Below, piece after piece: positions 1-10,490 of a stretch of 64,000 nucleotides of DNA; positions within the stretch are counted from its first letter, which is position 1, and each line of letters opens with the position of its first letter. The notes beneath the pieces were generated by a model that had not been told where the DNA came from, did not search any database, and worked only from the letters and a program-made list of their open reading frames with translations. A program made the position numbers and the translations under genes. The stretch comes from Arion vulgaris (lineage: Eukaryota; Mollusca; Gastropoda; Stylommatophora; Arionidae). Location of the stretch: positions 89,060,703 to 89,124,702 of the forward strand of contig CM036753.1 of NCBI GenBank assembly GCA_020796225.1, in the 5' to 3' direction.

Positions 1-226
1 AATTACATTGAGAAACAAAGAATGAAGTGGTTTAGCCACTTAATAAGAATGCATCCAAACTCCACAGTATACATAGTCTTCTACAACAGAACATCGGGAA
101 AGAAGGCAAGAGGAAGACCACGGAAAATATAGTTAGATGGCGTAGCAGAATCCTGTGAAAGAGCAAAAATAACAATCACACAAGCCACCAGAACAGCGCA
201 AGACAAAAACAGAAAACCACGACACA
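1..226 (+). pseudogene. LINE ORF2 C-terminal fragment (enters from outside the window)
   Basis: Translation gives the conserved LINE C-terminal block after the reverse transcriptase: KQRMKWFSHLIRM, then KKARGRPRK, then ATRTAQDKNRKPRH. A stop interrupts it after RPRKI. The fragment at 12628-13020 on the other strand is a paralogue (WSGHLIRM, KTARGIPQKRWLDG). The reading runs straight into the 32 bp array, which replaces the single terminal segment seen in the paralogue. Non-functional relic. Confidence 0.8.
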
Positions 227-703
227 GGGCAACAATCCGGTAGCAGTGTGACGACACTACGCAACAACCCGGTAGCAGTGTGACGACACTGGGCAACAGC
301 CCGGTAGCAGTGAGACGAGACTGGGCAACAGCCCGGTAGCAGTTTGACGACACTGGGCAACAACCCGGTAGCAGTGTGACGACACTGGGCAACAACCCGG
401 TAGCAGTGTGACGACACTGAGCAACAACCCGGTAGCAGTGTGCTGACACTGGGCAACAACCCGGTAGCAGTGTGACGACACTGGGCAACAACCCGGTAGC
501 ATGGTGACGACACTGGGCAACAACCCGGTAGCAGTGTACGACACTGGGCAACAACCCGGTAGCAGTGTGACGACACTGGGCAACAACCCGGTAGCAGTGT
601 GACGACACTGGGCAACAACCCGGTAGCAGTGTGACGACACTGGGCAACAACCCGGTAGCAGTGTGACGACACTGGGCAACAACCCGGTAGCAGTGTGACG
701 ACA
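227..703. repeat. 32 bp minisatellite, 15 copies, derived from a LINE 3' end
   Basis: The unit begins GGGCAACAACCCGGTAGCAG and ends TGTGACGACACT. Fifteen tandem copies differ by a few substitutions and rare 1 bp deletions; copies 1-4 are the most divergent and the last five nearly identical. The related LINE at 12628-13020 has one copy of this segment immediately before its (GAA)n tail. Here the last copy also runs into a (GAA)n tail at 704-718. The amplification therefore lies between the LINE coding end and its tail. Confidence 0.9.
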
Positions 704-774
704 TAAGAAGAAGAAGAAATAAAAAACAGAGACCACTGCAACAACAACGACCAATATAAATACATGTATCTAGA

Positions 775-870
775 TGAATAGAGAGTTTTTCAGGACTGCT
801 GTCATGGGAGCCAAGTTCCGGAAGGGATAAGCTACTTGATGATGATGAGGGAGATGATGATATCTAGATG
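775..870 (+). pseudogene. LINE 3'-terminal fragment with (GAT)n tail
   Basis: The end of a LINE ORF can be read across this stretch (a segment like SGLLSWEPSSG followed by KLLDDDE), ending in GATGATGATGAGGGAGATGATGAT. It resembles the ends at 25850-26090 (ELLLWDPNSRSNNLLDDD) and 29515. Short and 5'-truncated. Confidence 0.5.
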
Positions 871-1740
871 ATACCTTTCTTAGTATATAATGTCAACTAA
901 ATAATCAACTTTGCTCTCTTGATTTTTGCATCTTTATCTGTTACATTTCTCTATTAAGATACTGATGCCTGCTTATATAATTGTTGCAATATACTAAAGA
1001 GAATATTAGTAAAACAAACAAGAAGCTGACACTTGTACAATATCAAACAGGAACATAACTACATTGAGTTTCAGGTAACTACTCGTAGTGTTCAAAATAC
1101 TTTGGATGTTTCAATGAGTATTCATATTTTTTAATAATCGATTTAAAGCATTTTGATCTGTTATGTATTCATTACTTAAATATCATTCCCAATCTATCAT
1201 CAAATTCAATTATATTTCCAACAAAACAATAAAATCATTGTCTTTGTCACATAATTTTTCCCCGCATTCTGTCTGAAGTTTAACATGTATATTTATTCGC
1301 TTCGTTAATTGTCCTAATATTTGTCTGAAAATTATGTAAGCTCATTTTTAACTCCTGAAATACGACAGTGTCTGCAACTGTACCATCAATGAAATCTTAT
1401 CTTTATTCTAACTTTCTTCATTTGTGTCTGAGTGCGTGTATTTTCAATATAATGTAATATTTGCCATTGGCGTATTCGATCTTTCTAATTCAACCATCGT
1501 AATGTTGTTTGAGATAATGACACATAACTTTAATTATCTATATTGTAGTTTTCTACCTCATTAACCCGTTCCATACCATAAATGTTGCCAAGTTCTGAAT
1601 ACAACTGTTTTATTATTCTATAATGTTTAATTACACAAACGTTTGTTTTACATTGATTGAAATAAGTATCCCATTAATATATATCATTCAATATACTATT
1701 TAGTTAAATATAGATGCTTTACTATTTAAAGCTACGATAA
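871..1740. other. AT-rich DNA, no feature recognised
   Basis: No open frame of note, no tandem repeat, and no tRNA-like or terminal inverted repeat that I can see. Confidence 0.6.
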
Positions 1741-1743
1741 ATA

Positions 1744-2141
1744 TTGGAAGGTTTAGTACTGGCAACTTTCAAGTTCTCAACCAATTTCAGGACTGGGGTA
1801 GAGGCCCTCAATGCAGCTGCAAAAATGGCACTTCAATATGTAAACCAAATACATGGAAAAATAGTGCTTTTGACAGACGCATTGTCTGCTATCTCAGCAC
1901 TGAAATTGAAAGTAACACATATCTCAGTGATCTCAGGTCAACCTTAGTCCAGTTGTCCCATGATTCTGAGAGGGTAGTAATTCAGCGGATACCGTCACAA
2001 TGCAAGATCAAGGGGAATGAAGATGCTGACAGACTGGCTAAAGAGGAGCAGGAATGCCCCAAGATGACAACCTGGTTAGCTATGAAGAAGCAAAAACGAT
2101 CACCAAATGCCTTTATTAGAGAATCTGAAATCTCAATCTAG
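1744..2141 (+). pseudogene. LINE RNase H domain, frameshifted
   Basis: Two frames together encode an RNase H domain of the RNase H-bearing LINEs. The first has EALNAAAKMAL and IVLLTDALSAISALK (catalytic Glu and Asp positions). The second has QRIPSQCKIKGNEDADRLAK, the usual W-x-P-S-H and D-A-D-x-L-A end. The frame shifts near 1907. The conserved Trp is Arg and the conserved His is Gln, so the domain is dead. It ends at a (GAA)n run (2151-2165), which probably marks a 3' tail. Confidence 0.8.
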
Positions 2142-2299
2142 TGAGAACGCAAAAGAAGAAGAAGAATGAAGGTTTAGTATAAAATACAAAAGTGATCTAT
2201 GTTAAAAACCACTATAGTTGCTGGTTGTGTGACTGACGTTGGTTGATACGTCACTATAGTGGTCAATTATATGGAATTAGTTGAGAAATGAGTCTGGAT

Positions 2300-2490
2300 T
2301 TCGATTGACAGATCTACATTTATTACATTGTTTTCTGGTGTCCAACAGTAAGCGATGGATAATATGGCCAGCATTACTTTGATCTGACTACCCACTGTTT
2401 TTCTGGTACCCAACTGGGCCTGGACCGACCTGGCTGCTATGTCCGGAGTGCTATGATGATAGTCCTCATATAACTGATATAACATTGTCT
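2300..2490 (-). mobile_element. Diverged partial copy of tRNA-SINE family S2
   Basis: The + strand carries ATATGGCCAGCATTA ... TGGTACCCAACTGGGCCTGG, matching the body of the SINE copies at 6381-6650 and 7717-7990 (GTGGTCAGCATCA ... TGGTACCCAGTTGAGGCTGG). The tRNA-like head is not recognisable, so this is an old, partial copy. Confidence 0.5.
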
Positions 2491-2499
2491 TCTATATGC

Positions 2500-3110
2500 A
2501 TATAGAACTTTATAAACTGGGAGAGAAGTTTAATTTGTTCTCATGTGCCGCTGTGTACTCTCTATATTGCTGACGATATCCGCTATGTAAAAATGATAGC
2601 GTACGTATGGTTGCTTGTTTCTGAGTGTATATAGACTCATTGAAATTACATAAAAATAAGAGTTCATTTTTGAGGGGTCTTACATCTGCGATTTGTTTCC
2701 AGGGAATAATACGGATTATTATATCAATTCTACCGAAACATATTTCCAAGTTGTTCTATGAGTAACTTTTCAAATTCTCAAGTGCAAGAATAGTGCTATG
2801 TCTTTGTAACAAAAATTGATCGATCTGTGTACCCTTACATATAATGACACAAAATATTAACGTTACCCTGTGGTCGCAGGATCAAATGTGGTCCACAGTG
2901 AGAGTGCCATTTTCTTTTCCGACGACACGGGGTTCTGGTCGAACTAGCCTCAATTATTGTCATAGAAACACTTAAGTAACGACAGTCGGAGTATTGTTAA
3001 CCATATATTAACCATCGTGTGCTGTTGGATAAAAAAAAAAGATCTAAATGCCGTTATCCGCTATATTTCTCATGATTTGATAATGGGCACTTTACTCGCT
3101 GTTTATATAT
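2500..3110. other. No feature recognised
   Basis: AT-rich DNA with a few short frames that have no recognisable motif. A short (AT)n run lies near 3104-3118. Confidence 0.5.
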
Positions 3111-3117
3111 ATATATC

Positions 3118-3870
3118 TATCATCATCATCATCAGGTACTGTGCCGACTGGCGTAGGCGATCATCGAACTCCACCAATTTTTGGGTAAAAAATTCCTCAA
3201 AATTCGGTCCAAAAAGCGATTTTTGGGGGTGTGTTTACCCAAAAATTCATAAAAATGTAATATTTAATAAATCCAAAAACTCAGTGTAGTTATTTAGATA
3301 TTACAATTGCTCACCTTAGAGTGAAAACAGAATTCATTTATATTCATTACTTTCAGATCCTTAGGGATTTAAATGTGTTGTTTGGCGGCCATTTTTATTG
3401 TTTCCATGGCAACGCGTTGACATATTTTTTCTACTCTTTATGTAATAATATCTCCAAATTGTAATGCAAATTCTACATTAATATGAAAGCAACGAAAAAG
3501 TTTCCATACCAGAATTTTCCCTTAACTTAACGTTCTGCCGTGCCATGAAGTCAGGCTATCCAAAATGTTCCCTCTCTGTCTTCCTATGTCTCGTCTACCC
3601 TCGATTTTACCGGTTGTTACAATGTGTTCTAAACCTCCCTCCTCATCACATGCCCGAAAAATGATGAATGCCTCTTTCTTATATGGATGATAAGCTTTCT
3701 CTGCTTCTTGATCTCATTCAACACCTCAACATTAGTAATTTTAGCAGTCCACGTTATTCTCATCATTCTTCTGTTAAACCACATTTCTGTGGCCCTCAGA
3801 GATTTTTCGATCTGTGTGTTGTATATAAATTTATATATATTTATTTATATAAATATTAAAATCTTTCATA
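3118..3870 (-). pseudogene. LINE C-terminal region, split by an insertion
   Basis: On the minus strand this is the same LINE 3' region as 4110-4545. The + strand reads TCATCATCATCATCAGGTACTGTGCCGACTGGCGTAGGCG (3' end and tail), then at 3530-3810 the complement of the block that elsewhere encodes FYRRMMRIPWTAKMTNGEVL and FGHVIRRGG. About 360 bp of unrelated sequence (3170-3530) separates the two parts. Stops and shifts occur throughout. Confidence 0.75.
3170..3530. other. Unclassified insertion inside a LINE 3' end
   Basis: The sequence is absent from the intact paralogue at 4110-4545. It includes GGCGGCCATTTTTATTG and TTTCCATGGCAACGCG, a motif that recurs in diverged, reversed form at about 36270-36300 (GTTGCCATGACAACAGCGGC). 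It may be a non-autonomous DNA element. No clear terminal inverted repeats or target duplication were found. Confidence 0.35.
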
Positions 3871-4109
3871 GAGAAGACAAGTAATAGACTAACAAGTAAC
3901 TCAAACAAAATAGTCATTAATTTATAGACATATTATTGAAACTTTCATAAACAAACAAGCATACTACAACTACGTGCCTAAACAAGACTTTCATTATTAA
4001 TTGAATGAATGAGACTAAGCAAGCTCATGAAAATGAGAAAAGCAATACATTAATATCTTCCAGCTGGCATAAGAGAGACTTCAATCAGAATCATGAGATG
4101 TTTCATGAT

Positions 4110-4545
4110 CTCTAACTTTATTTTATACTGACATACGGATGCGAGTCATGGACAATGAACATATAGATCGAAAAATCTCTGAGGGCCACAGAAATGTGGT
4201 TTTACAGAAGAATGATGAGAATCCCATGGACTGCTAAAATGACTAATGGTGAGGTGCTGAATGAGATCAAGACACAGAGAAAGCTTATCATCAATATAAG
4301 AAAGAGGCGGTCATCCTTTTTCGGGCATGTGATTAGGAGGGGAGGTTTAGAACACATTGTGACAACCGGTAAAATCGAGGGTAGATGAGACAGAGGAAGA
4401 CAGAGAGAGAAAATGTTGGATAACCTGATTTTATGGCACGGAGAAGCGTCAACATCTGAGTTGATAGCAAATACCAACAACAGAGATTTGTGGAGATCCA
4501 TGATCATCTACGCCAGCCGGCACAGCACCTGATGATGATGAACTT
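4110..4545 (+). pseudogene. LINE ORF2 C-terminal region with (GAT)n tail
   Basis: This is the best copy of this C-terminal type: MWFYRRMMRIPWTAKMTNGE, then KRRSSFFGHVIRRGGLEHIV, VTTGKIEGR, a stop, then WHGEASTSELIANTNNRDLW and a stop before TGATGATGATG. The region follows the RT domain in many animal LINEs. The 3' end (SELIA ... YASRHST, stop, GAT tail) is the reference for recognising the array at 15318-15867. 5'-truncated. Confidence 0.85.
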
Positions 4546-4664
4546 TGTTTGATCTACTATACAAATGTGTTACAGTATGATATAAAAAGTTGATACAGTA
4601 CTAGATTGAATTGAGTCTACAAATGGTCTAAAGTCGCTAGGTTGACTTCATTACTCCAAATTTT

Positions 4665-4915
4665 CCTATATATCTCTGTCCCTTCGCAGAAATGGCCCGC
4701 CATCTGTCGAGAATATTGTATTAGAGAGCGAACTCCGTAGTTCCAGCAACAATCCTAAGTTTCTCATAAAAAAATTGCTCTCGTGACTCGGTTCTAGATT
4801 CGAACCAACAACATTCAGAACGACAGGAAAACATCATAACCTAGAGACAGCATAAATACATCATAACCACTTAGAGACAGCCATAAATACATCATAACCA
4901 CTTAGAACAGCTAAA
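4665..4915 (-). mobile_element. tRNA-derived SINE, family S4, with reiterated head
   Basis: On the minus strand a B-box-like GGTTCGAATCTAG follows an A-box-like TAAGTGGTTATGATG. The body (GAACTACGGAGTTCG, then ATTCTCGACAGATGGCGGGC) matches copies at 20425-20670 and 50045-50285. The head segment (CATCATAACCACTTAGAGAC on +) is repeated about three times at 4830-4915, a local tandem duplication of the tRNA-like 5' end. Confidence 0.7.
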
Positions 4916-4969
4916 TTGAATTGATTAGAGGGACAAGTTTTAAAATATCAGAAATATCAATGAAAAATT

Positions 4970-5140
4970 ATTCAAGTGTAAAGTATGCAGGCATAGGTGA
5001 TCATGTCTCTCTGCTACTCTCTCTTCCTGGTGCAGTTAATCAATTCAGAAGACGATGTTTTGTCGAACCACGATATCAGACCATCCACCATATTCTCCCT
5101 CTGTCCTTCACAATCTTTCTTTCTGTATAAGAAATATAGG
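4970..5140 (-). pseudogene. LINE C-terminal fragment
   Basis: It matches 27035-27250 in order: GGCATAGGTGATCATGTCTC, TGGTGCAGTTAATCA, GTCGAACCACGATATCAGA, CTCCCTCTGTCCTTCAC. Both are minus-strand 3' ends of the LINE type that ends in a Cys-Arg-His-Gly-like stretch. No intact frame. Confidence 0.55.
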
Positions 5141-5950
5141 TTTTCGATAAATGACGACATAGTAGATAATGAAATCATCGAACTCGTGAATGTAACAAAT
5201 AAACAAAAACAGAATGTGCACTCAAATTTGACCTCTGGTATGTATACATTAAAATAATCATGTAGAATCTAATAGAAGCCACAAAAATCATGGCTAGACG
5301 AACTAGAAATATTGTGTTAGTCTGAATAAGTACTACGCCTATATACTATCACAAAGTTGCGATATATAGACAGTAGACAATCTATTTCAAGTGTGAAAGG
5401 ACAAGATTGAAATAGATAAAACAGTGAAAATAATAATGTTAGGTAGAGAGATGTCAAAAATAGTAGTAAGTCCAAAGAAATATAATAAAATAGTGTCCAT
5501 ATGGGAATAAATATAAATTCATACACAAGTAAAATAGTAACAGCAGTGTCATCCTTTTAGACTTGGGAGACATTGTGGGTTTTATACTTCTTAATGATTT
5601 ATTCTGGCGATCTATATATCAGCTAAATGTCTGTAGCAGTTTTATAATAGCAGTCTGCTACCAGCTGGAAAAGTTTCTAGTGAGATCTTACCAGTTTGCT
5701 CTATTCATGTGAGTCCTTTAACATTTCATTTTCAGATGTCATTTGTAGCAAAACAAATGTCCCCTAGGTTTGTTTCCATAAGTCCATTGTTTGTATACAG
5801 TACCCTTAGGAGTCTGGCCTTCTCTCATCCAGGACAAGTGACGGAACCATCAACGGGTACGTTAGAAAAGAAAGAAGAATGGACACGTTGTGATTCCCCA
5901 AACATTTCTAAATCATGTAGTTTGTGAGTGTGTCACTTTGAGAAACCCCG
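5141..5950. other. No feature recognised
   Basis: AT-rich sequence with short frames (for example 5709-5927 +) that show no known motif and no splice context I can support. Confidence 0.5.
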
Positions 5951-5954
5951 TCTA

Positions 5955-6195
5955 GATGTCTACTGTATTAAAAAACTGACGTTACTGACTGTACTATAGC
6001 TTATTAGGGCGGTGTAGGACTAGAGGGACCCGTGGAATTTAATGTCCGCATGGATAGTGCAGTCGCCAAGAAACTGTTCAGGTTATGATTGTTTCCTTTG
6101 CCCCGACAGAAAAAAACCCTCCTTGGCCTTATCAGGAATTGAAGCTGGGTCTCCCGAATGAGAGCCCTCTTCCTAATCCATTCGGCCAGACGATG
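5955..6195 (-). mobile_element. tRNA-derived SINE, family S3
   Basis: The minus strand begins GTCTGGCCGAATGGATTAGG (A box), followed by GGGCTCTCATTCGGGAGACC (anticodon-arm-like) and CAGCTTCAATTCCTGAT (B box and T arm). The cloverleaf order is good, but a long non-tRNA body follows (GGCCAAGGAGGG, then CCATGCGGACATT). This makes it a SINE rather than a functional tRNA gene. Confidence 0.65.
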
Positions 6196-6380
6196 AACGT
6201 ACTATATAAAGCTACTGTATAAAAAAGTACTAATAGTACAATGCTTTAAAACAACTTAAAATAGATTACATAAATACATTACTGTGCAGAACAAGAAAGG
6301 CTTACCGAATAAAAGTGTGCACACGATTAACAAGTCCTATAACAAACAAGGCAACATAAATAAACGTTAGTTACCAGCAT

Positions 6381-6650
6381 GGGAGCCGCGGTAGCGTAGT
6401 TGTTAGTGAACTCGCTTCTCAAGGCTGGTGGTCTGGGTTGAACTCACACAGTGTGCGTGGAAGTTTTCCCGACCGCGACGGCTCTCCTGGTCGACCCAGC
6501 CTCAACTGGGTACCAGACATGCTCTGGGAAAGTAAAGGCGGCCGGCTTGATGCTGACCACATCACCCATCGTGTGCCGACGGTCAATGAAAAATACAGGC
6601 CTAACACTGTATTACCACCAGGTATGAAAGGGTTCCTTTACTTTTTTCTT
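6381..6650 (+). mobile_element. tRNA-derived SINE, family S2, near full length
   Basis: The head GGGAGCCGCGGTAGCGTAGT TGTTAGTGAACTCG carries an A box, and GGTCTGGGTTGAACTC a B box. The body includes GTCGACCCAGCCTCAACTGG and GCTCTGGGAAAGTAAAGGCG. The 3' end is GGTATGAAAGGGTTCC plus a T/C-rich tail. TTACCAG flanks both sides (6371-6377 and 6652-6658), a plausible target duplication. The second copy at 7717-7990 matches closely in the opposite orientation. Confidence 0.85.
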
Positions 6651-6794
6651 TTTACCAGTCTTGCAAGGATATCAATTTTGGGAAATCTTGGAAAAAATTG
6701 TGGAAGAAAAAAATATAAATTATATCACTATAAATATGTTAGCACTAAACATGATATGAATATCAAAGAGATTTTGAGAATTAAATGACTATAT

Positions 6795-7195
6795 GTTACC
6801 AGACACTCATCATCATCATGGTGCGTATTCTTTATAGGACGCTGCTCTCTTTGCAGCACATCTGAAATTCACTCTGTCTCTTGACACTTCGTGGATAGTC
6901 ATGTTCATGGCTTCTTTAATATCTTGTAGCCATCTTCTTCTTGGTCTGCCTCTGCGTCCTGGGACCCTGCCCTCTAATATTGTTCTTTCCAAGCCATCGT
7001 GACGCTTGATGTGACCAAGGTATCTAATTTTTATGTATAGTATGTTGTTTATCAGCCAATTCTCTTTAACATTTAGTTCTTTCAGGACATCAGTGTTGTT
7101 TATTTTTCCTGTCCATGGTATTCGTAGGATCTTTCTGTAGCATTTAGTTTCGAAGGACTGGATTTTCGTTCTTGTTTTTGTGTACCAGACACTAG
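6795..7195 (-). pseudogene. LINE ORF2 C-terminus, uninterrupted frame
   Basis: On the minus strand about 120 codons read without a stop: KIQSFETKCYRKILRIPWTG, VLKELNVKENWLI, YLGHIKRHDGLERTI, GRRGRPRRRWLQDI, NFRCAAKRAASYKEYAP, then a stop and an ATGATGATGATG tail. The EN and RT domains are missing (5' truncation), but the preserved frame makes this one of the youngest LINE ends here. It has no ATG start, as expected for a truncated ORF2. Confidence 0.85.
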
Positions 7196-7715
7196 TTTTG
7201 ATAAAATGCTGGAGTCTTGGTTACACATAAATAAGAAAATGTACTTCAATCATATTCTAAGACAGTAGAAATTTAGACACTTGCCACCAAAATAAAGATA
7301 GAGTATATAAAAAGTATAGGAAGAAAGAGTGAGACATTGAAAAATAAAATTCGTCAAGTAATTCAAATAAAAATAAGGTTACTTGGATTGAGTGTAGAGA
7401 GTTCAATTTTAACATCTTCAGACATATGATTAAAACAACCATGAATACTGGTTAGAGGGAAAGTAATTGTAAGCAGTTCACCTACAAACATTATCAATTC
7501 TTTTCATCCGCAGATCATGTACATAGTTGCTCTGGCAACGCAGAACAATTTTCAGCAAACTAAGAAAATTCGGGTATCCCATAGACAATTTAACAGAAAG
7601 GGAGCCCGTGCATTGCCAGGGCCTCCAAGGGGAAGACGCTATTGAATATATTACTCTAAGAGGTGAAAAAAATATATATAATATACACATTTATTTGGTT
7701 ATGAGTAAGTAAAAA
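7196..7715. other. No feature recognised
   Basis: Short overlapping frames on both strands around 7478-7712 have no known motif. Confidence 0.45.
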
Positions 7716-7716
7716 G

Positions 7717-7990
7717 TAAAAGTAAAGGAACCCTTTCATACCTCGTGGTATATAGGGCAAAACAGTGTTAGGCCTGTATTTTTCATTGACCGTCGACACA
7801 CAATGGGTGATGTGGTCAGCATCACGCCGACCGTCTTTACTTTCCCAGAGCATGCCTGGTACCCAGTTGAGGCTGGGTCGACCTGGGTCGACCCGACGGA
7901 AAAATTCCACGCGCATTGCGGGAGTTGAACCCAGACCACCAGCCTTGAGAAGCGAGTTCACTAACAACTACGCTACCGCGGCTCTCATTA
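7717..7990 (-). mobile_element. tRNA-derived SINE, family S2
   Basis: The minus strand reads GAGAGCCGCGGTAGCGTAGT, then a B-box-like CTGGGTTCAACTCCC. The body GTCGACCCAGCCTCAACTGG and the 3' end GGTATGAAAGGGTTCC are followed by a (TTTAC)-rich tail. GTCGACCCAG is partly duplicated internally. High similarity to 6381-6650. Confidence 0.85.
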
Positions 7991-7994
7991 TTTA

Positions 7995-8495
7995 CTTTCT
8001 TGATACATATCTCTTGTCTTCTGCACAAATAAAATACAGTTAAACGAGTAATAACAAAAATGATGTGTCTGACAAGAAGAAAAGAACTTGCATTCTTATT
8101 TTCAAATAAGATGGATTGACTTCCTGTGTTGAATACATATTTCTATTTTGTGTTTTATTGTTGCGTATTGACCAGATGAAACCTCACATCTTGTCTCTGC
8201 ACTTCCGCTGTTCCAATGTCCAATTTTGATTAACAATGTGGCTTAAAAACCCTGCTTAACGAGTGCATTTAGATGCAAAGTGGTCTCATTTTCGAATGAT
8301 GTGACAGGATATGTCGCTCTTAGCCGTATATAGAATTCGATTTTTTCCCTTTAAATTAGCTATCAAAATGTGTTCTGTTATAGTTTTGATAAACTGCAGA
8401 CATTTTATTTTGTACAAGGCTACATTTGACACACAATCATTAATAGTTTGTACACTTCGGTATTTGATTGACAACTTTTTTTTTTGGTTGCGGCT
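7995..8495. other. No feature recognised
   Basis: AT-rich sequence. I see no repeat or coding motif. Confidence 0.45.
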
Positions 8496-8499
8496 TTAC

Positions 8500-8622
8500 A
8501 CATCGTTATGCTTCTTCTTCTTCTTCTTTCTCGAACACTCCATATCGACCACTTGTTAACCACTCTTTGTGATTTGTATGTCTTCTTCTTCTTCTTCTTA
8601 AGTTCGTTTTTACGACCAATTT
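8500..8622 (-). mobile_element. LINE 3' terminus flanked by two (GAA)n tails
   Basis: On the minus strand a (GAA)n run is followed by ACATACAAATCACAAAGAGT GGTTAACAAGTGGTCGATAT GGAG and then a second (GAA)n run. The 50 bp between the runs is the terminal segment of the LINE family at 24240-24500 and 16575-16800, where only one run is present, at the 3' end. The arrangement is tail, terminal segment, tail. Confidence 0.75.
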
Positions 8623-8629
8623 GAATCAC

Positions 8630-9033
8630 TCTTTATGTAGCAGGAAATATGACACCAGGTTTTCCCCTTGCTTTATTCGTAGTCCCAAGTTTCAGCTAGG
8701 CACGTATTTTCAATTAAAAGGGGTAACCATATACCTGATCTGGGAACATATAATTACAGACCAGATATGTTAGCAAGGAGACGTTTTCTTAACTAGAAGT
8801 AAATTTATGCCCTGTTTTTTCTTTCCTGGAGCCAGAGAGGTTAATTGTATTCTTTTTTGAACGTCTGGGTGATTGTCCGGTCACGATTGTCAAATTAGTT
8901 GGATTTTTCCAGGCCAACAATATAGATTTGACCGTGAGAAATATACTAACAGGACAATGACTGATTTAGAAACAAAGAAAATTGCCAGTGGATAAATAGA
9001 ATACATATGGTAGATTAGACACATCTTCACAGG
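8630..9033. other. No feature recognised
   Basis: No recognisable coding or repeat structure. Confidence 0.4.
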
Positions 9034-9660
9034 CATTCGGATAGAGACAGAGGGACAGAGAGGTACCCAGGAACAGTCAGTGTAGGTAGTCCCGAGACAT
9101 ACTTCAACAGTTAATACTCTGGCATAGACAGAAAGAGTGAAGAGACAACTTTAGATACGCATTCGGATAGAGACAGAGGGACAGAGAGGTACCCGGGAAC
9201 AGTCAGTGAGGGTAGTCTGAGACAGTTACAGACAGAAAGAATTGACTTGTCCAAAAGTGTTGTCTAGAATAAGAGACACACTCATACAACTTCACACAAC
9301 TTTAGATACGCATTCGGATAGAGACAGAGGAGCAGAGAGGTACCCAGGGACAGGTAGTGAGGGTAGTCAATTCTCATTCAGACAGAGGGACAGAGAGTAG
9401 GTAGTCTGAGTCTGAGACAGTTACAGACAGAAAGAGTGAAGAAACAACTTTAGACACTTCAGCGACACCTCTTCACACACAACTTTAGATACGCATTCGG
9501 ATAGAGACAGAGGGGCAGAGAGGTACCCAGGAACAGTCAGTGTATGTAGTCTACAGTTGGTGACATCATTCAAGCTAACCAGTGCTTGGTAGTCTACAGA
9601 TGGTGACATTATTCAAGCTAACCAGCGCTTGGTAGTCTACAGTTGGTGACCACGTCAGAA
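9034..9660. repeat. Imperfect long-period direct repeats
   Basis: Four spaced copies of GCATTCGGATAGAGACAGAG, each followed by a CAGAGAGGTACCC motif and an ACAGTCAGTG motif, start near 9034, 9158, 9310 and 9492. The spacing grows (about 124, 152, 182 bp) through internal duplication. At 9549-9650 a 43 bp unit with GGTAGTCTACAG and TGGTGACAT follows in three copies. Confidence 0.75.
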
Positions 9661-10043
9661 CTTAGTATTATCAACAAGACAGCCCTGACGGTGTTGACTT
9701 TGACCTAAATAGAGAGACAGTTGCAACTAAACGAAATAGAGACATTCTAAGAAAAGTGAGCTATTCAAGGCGGTTCGATTGAAAAGGAGACATTTCAAAT
9801 AAAAGGGACATACTCAAGGACTTCTGGACAGAAACATTCATGTTCATAATTTTTTTGGCAGAAGAGATAAGTAGACCATAATATTTAATACGATTATATT
9901 TACGGTTGTATATTTAGATATAGAGGTGTCTTATTTGGATGAGGTAATATACTTTATATATTTTTGTTCAGGAAGATTGGTTGTTTTAAACTGTATAAGG
10001 AAATTGCCAAATGCTAAACAGAACCATAAATAATCAACTGATT

Positions 10044-10077
<34 letters not shown>

Positions 10078-10250
10078 TGTATATTTTTGTATTGAAATAA
10101 GCAAATGAACAAATAAAAGTTGAGAATCAGATTGATTCTCACATAGAGGTACAATATCTTTGACGGTCATTTAAATTGGATTATATTCTATGTTAGAGTG
10201 TGATAGTTGTCGAGTTAGTGTTTATGGTGTAGTGACCGAGGATATCAGAA
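9661..10250. other. No gene; contains an (AT)n microsatellite
   Basis: An (AT)n run lies at about 10047-10074. The remainder is unique-looking AT-rich DNA. Confidence 0.5.
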
Positions 10251-10254
10251 ACAA

Positions 10255-10490
10255 AATGCAACCTTTCACGGTTACATTTATGATATGTTTGATATTTGCC
10301 AAGAACGTGTATACGTTGCACATTGATTTGGTAGCCTCTAAACGCATAGACTTCACACGTTTAGGACATGTGCATCCGATTTCAGCCAAACCTCCTTAGT
10401 CGCCTCTTACAACATGCATGGCAGATAACAGTGGTCCTATTCTTTACACCCCAAATTTGGGCCCGTAGCCACTGGGCGTGATTTGTATGT
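10255..10490 (-). mobile_element. Retroposon family C (LINE/SINE 3' region)
   Basis: The minus strand reads GGGCCCAAATTTGGGGTGTA AAGAATAGG, ATGCATGTTGTAAGAGGCGA C, CATGTCCTAAACGTGTGAAG and CCAAATCAATGTGCAACGTA. Copies at 33948-34195 and 20995-21165 continue to a (GAA)n tail. Whether this is the 3' end of a LINE or a non-autonomous element is open. Confidence 0.7.

Noticed and set aside
81..765. Three overlapping minus-strand frames of 165-210 codons rich in Cys and Tyr
   Set aside because: They translate the 32 bp LINE-derived array in all three frames.
6120..6195. Functional tRNA gene (Leu/Ser-like head on the minus strand)
   Set aside because: The cloverleaf is imperfect and the sequence continues into a SINE body. 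The other tRNA-like heads in the window behave the same way.
10047..10074. (AT)n tracts as origins or regulatory elements
   Set aside because: Simple microsatellites occur throughout the window. Nothing beyond composition supports a function.
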